5,729 nucleotides of DNA from Kiritimatiellia bacterium (GTDB lineage: Bacteria; Verrucomicrobiota; Kiritimatiellia; RFP12; UBA1067): assembly GCA_017959645.1 (NCBI GenBank), contig JAGDAE010000214.1:1-5729 (forward strand), read 5' to 3'. The stretch's first letter is position 1. Each line of letters begins with the position of its first letter. The notes beneath the pieces are model-generated. The model had not been told where the DNA came from. It searched no databases and worked only from the letters and a program-made list of their open reading frames with translations. The translations under genes were made by a program, and so were the position numbers. This document shows, piece after piece, positions 1 to 5,729 of this stretch.

Positions 1-606
1 ATCGCCGTATACGAAATCACGCCGGCCATTATGCCGTCGGAGATCGAATACGTGAACGGCATCGCCGCTATCGCGAGAAACGCCGGGACCGCCTCGCCCG
101 CGTCGCGCCAGTCGATATCCGCGCACGACGAGAGCATCATGTAGCCGACGATGACAAGCGCCGACGACCGCGGCCGACGCCGTGGCCAGGAACACGCCTC
201 CGCGCGGGATTCCGGCCATCGAGAGAATGTTCGGGTTGACGGCGAGGATGTACGCCATCGTCATGAACGTCGTAAGGCCGGCGACGACCTCGGTCTTCAC
301 CGACGTGCGGTTGGCGCCGAGCCGGAAGAGCTTTCCGAGAAAACCGGTGTCGGGCATCGCCGGGGCCGCGTCGAGTTCGCGCGCGAGCCACTTGAGATGG
401 GCGCCGATTCTGACGGATTCTTCCGGCGTGACGACGCCGTCTTCGAGGACTCCCTCGAGAGACTTCGCGAACTCCGCCATCTCGGCGCTCTCGGCGGCGC
501 GCTGCCTGGCGTACGCCAGAAGCAGAACCGCCTCGGCGCGGTCGACCTTCCCGTCTTCGAGAATCGCCCTTTCGAGTTTGCTTATCGACTCTTTGATGTC
601 GCTCAT
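1..606 (-). pseudogene. NCS2/AzgA-type adenine/guanine/hypoxanthine permease, internally deleted and frame-switched, partial at window edge
   Basis: Intact members are inner-membrane nucleobase importers of about 430-450 residues. Translation from the ATG at 606 gives an 83-residue acidic helical extension. It is followed by a clear permease N-terminus (residues 88-150), including the stretches GLTTFMTMAYILAVNPNIL and AGIPRGGVFLATASAAVVGA. Near 157-168 the family match ends in this frame and resumes in another frame. From about 161 down to base 3 that frame encodes the family's C-terminal part, with LVIVGYMMLSSCADIDW, then EAVPAFLAIAAMPFTYSISDG and a final ISYTA. About 300 residues that would hold most of the membrane segments and the substrate site are absent. 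The original frame stays open to base 1 without similarity, so no stop marks the break. The start at 606 has a good ribosome binding site and lies 38 bases after the STAS gene. A functional transporter is not expected. A misassembly could produce the same picture. The family call is confident; natural deletion versus artefact is undecided. Confidence 0.85.
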
Positions 607-615
607 TTTGTCCGG

Positions 616-621
616 TCCTTT
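616..621 (-). promoter_or_regulatory. Ribosome binding site of the extended permease gene
   Basis: On the minus strand the bases read AAAGGA, nine bases upstream of the ATG at 606-604. This decides the start. The alternative in-frame ATG at 357, which would give a permease of ordinary N-terminal length, is preceded only by GC-rich sequence with no purine-rich Shine-Dalgarno match. The extension of residues 1-83 is therefore probably translated. Confidence 0.6.
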
Positions 622-644
622 CGTCCGCCGGCCGCCCTGCCGGA

Positions 645-938
645 TCAGACGAGATTGAGAATGTCGGAGAAGCCGGTTATGTCAAGCACCTCCCTGACGG
701 CGCTCTGCACGTTGGCGACTTCCATTCTGCCGCCGTTGGCCAGCATGGTCTTGTGCGCGGCGAGCAAAAGACGGAGCCCGGCCGAGCTCATGTAAGGCAC
801 ATTGGAAAGATCGATGACGACGCGGCTCGAATCGCCGAATTTGAGTCCGGCCTCGAGTTCTGGCGCGGTCACGGTGTCCACGCGTCCGCTGACGGCGATC
901 GTCAGGGTGTTTCCTTCTCTTGTCGTGTTAATTTCCAT
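645..938 (-). CDS. STAS-domain anti-anti-sigma factor (SpoIIAA/RsbV type)
   Basis: This 97-residue cytosolic protein is a single STAS domain, the usual length for the family. Such proteins are phosphorylated on a serine by an RsbW/SpoIIAB-like kinase and dephosphorylated by a PP2C phosphatase. The unphosphorylated form binds the kinase and frees its sigma-factor partner. Visible hallmarks are the first strand (TLTIAVSGRVDT, residues 11-22), the core strand VVIDLSNVPYM (40-50), then SSAGLRLLLAAHK (51-63). Ser52 aligns with the phosphoacceptor of SpoIIAA (Ser58 in B. subtilis). SpoIIAA has Asp-Ser-Ser-Gly at this place; here it is Ser-Ser-Ala-Gly, a common variant. The ATG at 938 is preferred to upstream in-frame starts, which would lie deep in the phosphatase gene; GGGA lies seven bases before it. 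The gene overlaps the end of the upstream phosphatase/kinase gene by 11 bases, so the two are probably translationally coupled. The neighbour is the likely partner. Confidence 0.93.
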   Translation of the reverse strand: MEINTTREGNTLTIAVSGRVDTVTAPELEAGLKFGDSSRVVIDLSNVPYMSSAGLRLLLAAHKTMLANGGRMEVANVQSAVREVLDITGFSDILNLV

Positions 939-2949
939 AGTCTTTTCCCATTGTGAGTATGTTTTGGCCATTCCGCCGCTTGTAGGTGACTGGCGACATC
1001 GTTTTCTTGACGATAAGGATTCCGAGTCCTCCGATCTCGCGGTCGGCGGCGCTGAGCGTGGTGTCGGGGTCGCGGTGAGCGAGAGGGTCGAACGGCTTGC
1101 CATCGTCGACGAACACGAGGCGTACGCCGTCCGGATGGCGCGTCGTCTCCACAGACAGCGACCAGCGCGTGGCGCCGGAGTACCTCACGATATTCGCGAA
1201 TATCTCGTCGGCCGCGACCAGCAGCTGATTGCGGAATTTCTCGGGTACGGACCCGAGCGCGACGGCGAGATCGGCGGAGGCCTTCGCGAGGTCGTCCATC
1301 GTCGGCGCATATTCGCGGACGACGGAATCCGGCTCGCCGCGGTAGCGTATGACGAGTTGCGTGCGGTCGTCTTCCTGTTCGACGCCGGCCGCATGGCGGC
1401 TCACGTCCGCAAGCACCGCATCGAGCAGCTCCGCCCGGCGTCCGCGGCAGGCGGAAACGGTCTCGAGCAGCCGCGCATCCCCGTAAAGTTCCCCTGACGC
1501 GTTCGGCTGCTCGGTTATCCCGTCCGTGTACAGGTAGATTGCATCGCCCGGAGCCAGCTGCACTTCACCGACGCGATAGCCGATGCCGGACATGGCCCCG
1601 AGAACGAGCGAAGGTTTCGTTTTAAGGTATTCGCATTTCCCGCCGAGCCGCACTACCGGAGGATTGTGCCCGGCGTTGACGTAGGATACGAGCCCGGTCC
1701 GGATGTTGAGTTCTCCGGCCCATACGGTGACGAACGTATTGGATGCGTTGCCGTCGCTCAGCGCCTCGTTCGCCTCCTCGAACACCTGCGCCAGCGGCCG
1801 GCCGGTCTGCGCAGCGCTCTTTATCAGCGTCTTCGCCCGCATCATGAACATCGCCGCGGGAACGCCCTTCCCGCTGACGTCGGCGACGAGAAAGAGTACG
1901 CGATCTGCGCTCGTGAAGCAGAAATCGTAGAAGTCGCCTCCTACCTCCTTCGCCGTCTCCATCGACGCCCAGATATCGAAGCGCGTCTCGTCAGGAAACG
2001 GAGGAAACACGTTCGGCAACGCCGAAAGCTGGATGTCTTTCGCCGTCTTCAGCTCCTTCGCGGCTTGTTCGCCCATCTGCCGGCGCACGAACGACGATAT
2101 GACGAAGCCGACGAGCAGTGCGACGAACACCAGCGACGCGCCGTTCAGCGCGGCGGTCGCTCCGACCAGAACGTCTCGCTCGACCGCCGCGGAGGATTTC
2201 GGTATCATCACGTAGACCGGAAAGCTCTCGATCTCCCTGCGCTTCCAGTAGAACGTGCCGTCGGGATCAGTCCACTGCGAACCTTCGCGGTTGGGCTCCT
2301 CGTAGTCAGAGATGACCAGTCCGGACATCGTAGTCACCACGATTCCGCCCGTTCCGCCGACGCGCCAGTTGCGGAAAAGGTCGACGATCGACGCGCGGGA
2401 GAGCGCCCTCAGAGACTCTCCGTCGCATCCGATCTCCACGAATCCGCCGGCCGGCAGCCAGACGCCGACAAACTTGCGCCACGCGCCGTTCGCAGTATTG
2501 CTCCGGAACGGCTGGCAGTATTCGGTTTCGCGGCCGTTGACGAGGCACATCATATCCTCGGCCTTGCCGCCCGCCGTGACGAAATTGAAAGCCGGCTTGC
2601 CATCGCGCGCGAGATAGTCAGGCACCGACGACGCAACGATTTCGCCGGTATTGTCGGCGACGCTGATCTCGGTAACGCGCATCTCGTCCGCAAGCTCCTG
2701 CAACGAAGCCGTGTCGTCGGGATGGCCTTCGCAAAGCCGCTCCCTCACCGCCATGCACTGGCGCACGAGCCGTTCGTTGACGCAATCGATGATCTCGTCC
2801 TCGACATTCTCGAATGTACGGTCTATGAGCGCATAGGCATCGTGCTCCGACAGGCGATCGTGCAGCAGCCACGTGAAAGCCAGCGAAAGCGCAAACGCCG
2901 CAAACACGCTCATGACGAGCTTGAGATTCAGACTGCGCCGCTCGGTCAT
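928..2949 (-). CDS. Membrane sensor with SpoIIE/RsbU-type PP2C phosphatase and RsbW-like HATPase kinase domains
   Basis: This 673-residue protein probably controls the phosphorylation of the STAS protein encoded directly after it. Order of parts: membrane segment (about 11-29); extracytoplasmic region (about 30-258) with Cache-like pieces such as EISVADNTGEIVASS and VVTTMSGLVISDY; second membrane segment (about 266-287); short linker; PP2C/SpoIIE domain (about 323-535); C-terminal HATPase domain (about 540-673). The phosphatase metal ligands are present: GGDFYD (Asp339, Asp342), DVSGKG (Asp357, Gly360), TDGITE (Asp476) and EDDRT (Asp527/528). The ATPase boxes are also intact: ADEIFAN with Glu582 and Asn586, DDGKPFDP (615-622) and GGLGIL (640-646). 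One chain thus holds both a predicted Ser phosphatase and a predicted Ser kinase/anti-sigma module. Its start overlaps the stop of the solute-binding lipoprotein gene (ATGA), with AAGGGGA six bases upstream. The Cache assignment is less sure than the catalytic domains. The sensed ligand is unknown. Confidence 0.93.
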   Translation of the reverse strand: MTERRSLNLKLVMSVFAAFALSLAFTWLLHDRLSEHDAYALIDRTFENVEDEIIDCVNERLVRQCMAVRERLCEGHPDDTASLQELADEMRVTEISVADNTGEIVASSVPDYLARDGKPAFNFVTAGGKAEDMMCLVNGRETEYCQPFRSNTANGAWRKFVGVWLPAGGFVEIGCDGESLRALSRASIVDLFRNWRVGGTGGIVVTTMSGLVISDYEEPNREGSQWTDPDGTFYWKRREIESFPVYVMIPKSSAAVERDVLVGATAALNGASLVFVALLVGFVISSFVRRQMGEQAAKELKTAKDIQLSALPNVFPPFPDETRFDIWASMETAKEVGGDFYDFCFTSADRVLFLVADVSGKGVPAAMFMMRAKTLIKSAAQTGRPLAQVFEEANEALSDGNASNTFVTVWAGELNIRTGLVSYVNAGHNPPVVRLGGKCEYLKTKPSLVLGAMSGIGYRVGEVQLAPGDAIYLYTDGITEQPNASGELYGDARLLETVSACRGRRAELLDAVLADVSRHAAGVEQEDDRTQLVIRYRGEPDSVVREYAPTMDDLAKASADLAVALGSVPEKFRNQLLVAADEIFANIVRYSGATRWSLSVETTRHPDGVRLVFVDDGKPFDPLAHRDPDTTLSAADREIGGLGILIVKKTMSPVTYKRRNGQNILTMGKDYGN

Positions 2950-3653
2950 TTCGCATCCCCTTCGGCGATCACGGCATTGGCCGCCTCGAGCACGTCGCCA
3001 CGGCGCTTGTCGACAGCCACCGCATAGAGATATCTGGTTTCGATCGCCGTCGTCAGCAACGTGCCGCCCGACGATTGCGCCTTGGTCTCCAACTGCCGCG
3101 AATCGAAAAACACCGCGTCAACATCCCCCCGTTCAAGTGCCGCGATAGCCTCGTTTACGTGTTTGAAGCGCACCGGATCGCATCCGTGGCGACACAGATA
3201 AAGGTCGTCGACCGTGTCCGACTCGACCGCGATACGGCATGTGGAAATCTGGGACATGCGCGGCTTGCGCCCGTCCTTCCTGTACAAAAAACACCCTCCG
3301 CTCTCGTCGTACGGTTCGGAGAAATCCACGTCGCGTCTGCGTGCATCGGTTATTGCGATGGCCGCAATGCCCATATCGGCCGTGCCCGCCTTCAGCCGCG
3401 GCAGAATTTCGGTGAAACTGACGCCCTCGACAACAAGCTCGCGCCCCATTCTGCCGGCGATCTTCCGGGCAAGGTCGACATCGCTGCCGACAATCGCGCC
3501 GGTTTCGTCCCTGTAGGAGAATGGCGGAATCGACGCGAACGTCAACATAACGAGCGGGCGCGACGCGTCCGCGATGCGCGGATCGGTCCCGCGCAGCGGA
3601 TCGCGTCCGCAGCCAGCAGCGGCGACAAGCGCCAGAAGAACGAAAAACCTCAT
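2946..3653 (-). CDS. Family 3 extracellular solute-binding lipoprotein (amino-acid-binding type)
   Basis: This 235-residue periplasmic binding protein is probably lipid-anchored. A short charged start and hydrophobic stretch (FFVLLALVAAAG) lead to a lipobox with Cys15 as the modified residue. The mature part follows the SBP_bac_3 pattern: SIPPFSYRDETGAIVGSDVDLARKIA (in pieces, 41-66), then GTADMGIAAIAITDARRRDV (90-109) and FSEPY (111-115), then ERGDVDAVFFDS (174-185). Arg105 and Asp184 sit where family members bind the carboxylate and amino groups of amino acids, so an amino acid or a derivative is a reasonable ligand guess. Four further cysteines (121, 139, 154, 158) could form disulfides. 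The gene has no obvious Shine-Dalgarno; its ATG overlaps the transporter stop (ATGA), and its own stop overlaps the phosphatase start in the same way. No ABC permease or ATPase is nearby, so it may serve as a sensing partner for the membrane phosphatase rather than in uptake (inference). Confidence 0.9.
   Translation of the reverse strand: MRFFVLLALVAAAGCGRDPLRGTDPRIADASRPLVMLTFASIPPFSYRDETGAIVGSDVDLARKIAGRMGRELVVEGVSFTEILPRLKAGTADMGIAAIAITDARRRDVDFSEPYDESGGCFLYRKDGRKPRMSQISTCRIAVESDTVDDLYLCRHGCDPVRFKHVNEAIAALERGDVDAVFFDSRQLETKAQSSGGTLLTTAIETRYLYAVAVDKRRGDVLEAANAVIAEGDAK
2956..2962 (-). promoter_or_regulatory. Ribosome binding site of the sensor phosphatase gene
   Basis: The minus strand reads AAGGGGA six bases before the ATG at 2949-2947. 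It sits inside the last codons of the upstream lipoprotein gene, whose TGA overlaps this ATG. This site supports the 2949 start and suggests the phosphatase can load ribosomes itself as well as by coupling. Confidence 0.6.
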
Positions 3654-5344
3654 AACTTGAAGACGTTTCTGTTAAAACCCGTCGTGGTGAGATTGCGCCG
3701 GTTTGGAAGCGCGGTCATCAGATTGGATACGAGATAGGCGCGGAGCGACGAGACGCGGGCATCCGCGTCCGTAATGTCGAATATCTCGCCGTCGTCGCGG
3801 ATCACGAGCGCGAGACCGCCGTTGAGATCTACCGTGACCTCGGCGCGGATGCGCCTGCCGGCGTTGCGGTCGCGAACCACCATTAGCGCCTCCTCCACGA
3901 GCAGCGACGCCTTCGACGCGCGGCCGGCGTCGATCCCTTTCTGCCTGAGATGCTCGCCGACGGCCGCCGAGGTCGCGCATATCCCGACCGGATCGAGCTC
4001 GAGATCGAAAACGCGGATGGCGGCCTCGCGGTCAGCCGGAATGAGGAACGGGAATCGCGACAGTCCCCAGCGGACCAGCTCGTACAGAGCGAAAACGGCG
4101 AGCGCGGCGAGCGGCGCGAGGCCGAGCGCCATCCATACGCCCCTCGCGCCCCCAAGAGCCCCGCCGACGGGGAAAAGCGCAAGCGGCGCGACGAGAACGG
4201 CGGCGAAAGTCAACGCTATCGCGAGCCCCTCTCGCCGTATGAAGACGTAATAGGAGTTGAACAGCAGCACGAGCGCGAGAGCCGGCAGCGCGATGGACGA
4301 CAGTCGCACGGCGACAGCGGCCTCGGCGGCCGTTGCGGGGATCTCGATGCCGGCCAAAGCGATCATAAGCCCCGGAAACGCCAGCAGCAGCAGCATCGCG
4401 CCGCCGCCCTCGATCAGCGCCGCCGCCAGCGCCGCGCGCATCACCCGCTTGGTCAGAAACGCGTTGCGCTCGCCGATGTAGACGCTCGCGAGCGGCTGGG
4501 CGGCATTGGCTACGCCGTCGAAAACCTCCGAGATTCCGATGGTCATCAGAACCACGGCGAGAACCGGCAGCGCATCCGAACCGAACCGGGAGATCACATA
4601 GGAGTTGAGCGCGAACATCAGCGTCGCCTTGCCGAGATTCTTTCCGGCGTCGCCAAGCGACAGGCGGGAGATGCGCAGAAGGTCCGGGAGTATGAAATGC
4701 CCCGAGAATCCAAGCATGCAGCCGGTTTTTCTGAAATGGAACAGCAATACGGCAATCGCCGCAAACGATCCGATTCCCGTGCCAGCGGCGCAGCCGGCGG
4801 CGCCGAACCACATCGTCAGCGGCACGGACAACAGACAATTCATGCCAAGCTGCACGAGATATGAGAGGAACGACAGCCGCGCGTCGCCGTCGGTATAGCA
4901 CATCGTGCCGAGGAAAAACGCGACCGGCTGCAGCGCCGCCGCCGGAAGGAACCACAGCCAGTAGGACGAAGCCATCGCCGACACCTCCGGCGAAGCGCCG
5001 AAAGCCCCGATAACCGGCAGGCGCACGGCGGCCAGCACGGCCGACACCAGCAGACCGGCGGCGACAGACGCGGAAAAGCCGAGCGTGAAGTATCCTCGCG
5101 CGCGGCGCACGTGCAGCGCGCCGACCTCGGTCGCGAACAGGACGCTGGAACCGATCGCCGTCATCATCCCGGCGAACGTGACGATCTCGAACACTCCCTG
5201 CATCAGATTCGTCGCCGCGAGACCGGTCTCGCCGAGTACATGTCCGCAGATGACCGAATCGGAAAGCCCCATCAGGAACTCCGCCGCCATCGCAAAAGTG
5301 GCGGCCGGAAGAAACGCCCTGAATTTTGTCGTCGCAAACGTCAT
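3650..5344 (-). CDS. MATE-family efflux transporter fused to a C-terminal, apparently degenerate anti-sigma-type HATPase domain
   Basis: This 564-residue protein has a MATE multidrug/cation antiporter body (about 1-425) with around 12 hydrophobic segments. Typical features are AEFLMGLSDSVICGHVLG near the N-terminus and the central SEVFDGVANAAQPLASVYIG. MATE proteins are usually about 450 residues. The extra tail (about 444-564) resembles HATPase domains of RsbW/SpoIIAB kinases: SAAVGEHLRQKGID, SLLVEEALMVVRDR, then LVIRDDGEIFDITD. The DDG/F box is kept (Asp517, Asp518, Gly519, Phe522). The N-box asparagine expected four residues after Glu484/485 is Met or Val, and the glycine-rich box near the end is missing, so the tail may bind a partner rather than phosphorylate. 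The start at 5344 is chosen because the earlier in-frame ATG at 5410 lies inside upp and adds 22 residues unlike a MATE N-terminus; GGAG lies 13 bases upstream, a weak site. The stop overlaps the lipoprotein start. The transported substrate is unknown. Confidence 0.87.
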   Translation of the reverse strand: MTFATTKFRAFLPAATFAMAAEFLMGLSDSVICGHVLGETGLAATNLMQGVFEIVTFAGMMTAIGSSVLFATEVGALHVRRARGYFTLGFSASVAAGLLVSAVLAAVRLPVIGAFGASPEVSAMASSYWLWFLPAAALQPVAFFLGTMCYTDGDARLSFLSYLVQLGMNCLLSVPLTMWFGAAGCAAGTGIGSFAAIAVLLFHFRKTGCMLGFSGHFILPDLLRISRLSLGDAGKNLGKATLMFALNSYVISRFGSDALPVLAVVLMTIGISEVFDGVANAAQPLASVYIGERNAFLTKRVMRAALAAALIEGGGAMLLLLAFPGLMIALAGIEIPATAAEAAVAVRLSSIALPALALVLLFNSYYVFIRREGLAIALTFAAVLVAPLALFPVGGALGGARGVWMALGLAPLAALAVFALYELVRWGLSRFPFLIPADREAAIRVFDLELDPVGICATSAAVGEHLRQKGIDAGRASKASLLVEEALMVVRDRNAGRRIRAEVTVDLNGGLALVIRDDGEIFDITDADARVSSLRAYLVSNLMTALPNRRNLTTTGFNRNVFKL

Positions 5345-5378
5345 GCCGGCGAACCCGCTCCGATGTACCCCGATGGCG

Positions 5379-5729
5379 TCACAGCGTTCCGAAAATCCTG
5401 TCGCCGGCATCGCCGAGGCCGGGGACTATGTAGTAGTCGCCGTTCAGCCGCTCGTCTTTCGCGGCGGTAAAGACCGGGACGTCGGGATGCTCCGATTCGA
5501 CTTTCGCGATGCCTTCGGGAGCGGCGATCAGATTGAGGAACACGACGCGCCGGTAGCCAAGCTTCTTGAGCTGCGCGAACGCGTCGCACGCGCTGCCGCC
5601 GGTCGCGAGCATCGGGTCGATCACGATAGCCAATTCGTCCCCCTTCGCCGGCGGAACTTTCGCGTAATAGGGCATCGGCTCGGCCGTCGTCTCGTTGCGC
5701 TGCATGCCGAGAACCCCCACCTTCGCGTA
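5379..5729 (-). CDS. upp: Uracil phosphoribosyltransferase, C-terminal part (5' end outside window)
   Basis: The last 116 residues of an enzyme usually about 208 long are visible; the frame is open at the window edge. It converts uracil and PRPP to UMP and pyrophosphate in cytosolic pyrimidine salvage. Diagnostic stretches are VGVLGMQRNETT, the PRPP-binding loop IVIDPMLATGGSACDA (visible residues 35-50), LIAAPEGI (67-74) and the uracil-binding C-terminus YIVPGLGDAGDRIFGT. All match the family closely and look functional. It ends in TGA at 5381-5379, 34 bases before the transporter start, so co-transcription is likely. A GTG near 5720 lies within the enzyme and is not its start. Confidence 0.97.
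   Translation of the reverse strand, partial: YAKVGVLGMQRNETTAEPMPYYAKVPPAKGDELAIVIDPMLATGGSACDAFAQLKKLGYRRVVFLNLIAAPEGIAKVESEHPDVPVFTAAKDERLNGDYYIVPGLGDAGDRIFGTL

Noticed and set aside
628..643. GC-rich inverted repeat (CCGGC, six-base loop, GCCGG) between the STAS and permease genes
   Set aside because: The stem is only five pairs and no T-run follows on the transcribed strand, so it is not a convincing terminator. In DNA this GC-rich such a hairpin can occur by chance.
607..644. Possible separate promoter for the permease gene
   Set aside because: The 38-base gap is too short and too GC-rich to show recognisable -35 and -10 boxes. Read-through from the STAS gene is simpler.
151..795. Plus-strand open frames over the permease and STAS genes (151-795 and 182-658)
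   Set aside because: They run antisense to the well-matched permease segments and the STAS gene and show no family-like sequence.
1666..3027. A 453-residue open frame on the plus strand opposite the phosphatase gene
   Set aside because: It is fully antisense to a gene with unmistakable catalytic motifs. Its product is rich in Arg, Ala and His without recognisable motifs, as expected from a GC-rich codon pattern read on the opposite strand.
3950..4864. A 304-residue open frame on the plus strand opposite the MATE gene, and a similar 307-residue frame at 4032-4955 on the minus strand
   Set aside because: Both are shadows of the transporter gene in other frames. They give charged low-complexity proteins with no motifs and no ribosome binding site that I could support.
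5345..5410. A 22-residue longer start for the transporter at 5410
   Set aside because: It lies inside the end of upp, has no Shine-Dalgarno match, and the added residues do not resemble a MATE N-terminus. The ATG at 5344 fits better.

Overview
The window is compact, GC-rich (roughly 60% or more) bacterial DNA. Six genes lie on the minus strand and read from high to low coordinates. All gaps between them are under 40 bases, and three of the five junctions overlap. A lipoprotein with a lipobox, a sensor with an extracytoplasmic domain, and an RsbU/RsbV/RsbW-type partner-switching module suggest a diderm bacterium. A member of the Planctomycetota-Verrucomicrobiota-Lentisphaerota-Kiritimatiellota group is plausible from gene style. 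That placement is a guess, because there is no rRNA or other phylogenetic marker.

Layout in order of transcription: (1) 5729-5379, the C-terminal part of uracil phosphoribosyltransferase (upp), cut by the window edge. (2) 5344-3650, a MATE-type multidrug/organic cation transporter fused at its C-terminus to an anti-sigma-factor-like HATPase domain whose nucleotide-binding boxes look degraded. (3) 3653-2946, a family 3 extracellular solute-binding lipoprotein (amino-acid type), joined to the transporter by an ATGA stop/start overlap. (4) 2949-928, a membrane-anchored sensor with an extracytoplasmic (Cache-like) domain, a PP2C/SpoIIE phosphatase and an intact RsbW-like HATPase kinase in one chain, again joined by an ATGA overlap. 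(5) 938-645, a 97-residue STAS anti-anti-sigma factor with the usual phosphoacceptor serine, overlapping the phosphatase gene by 11 bases. (6) 606-1, a purine permease of the NCS2/AzgA type that appears broken. Its N-terminal segment runs directly, in the wrong frame, into its C-terminal segment, with about 300 residues of the middle missing. It also carries an unusual 83-residue acidic N-terminal extension with an internal repeat.

Proposed working model (inference): genes 2-5 form a signalling cassette. The solute-binding lipoprotein and the Cache-like domain sense something outside the membrane. The phosphatase and kinase modules set the phosphorylation state of the STAS protein. The STAS protein or the kinase module could then act on a sigma factor encoded elsewhere, or on the ATPase-like tail of the transporter. 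Nucleobase salvage and uptake genes (upp and the purine permease) flank the cassette. No RNA genes, CRISPR arrays, insertion sequences or convincing terminators were seen, and no stretch over 300 bases lacks a gene.
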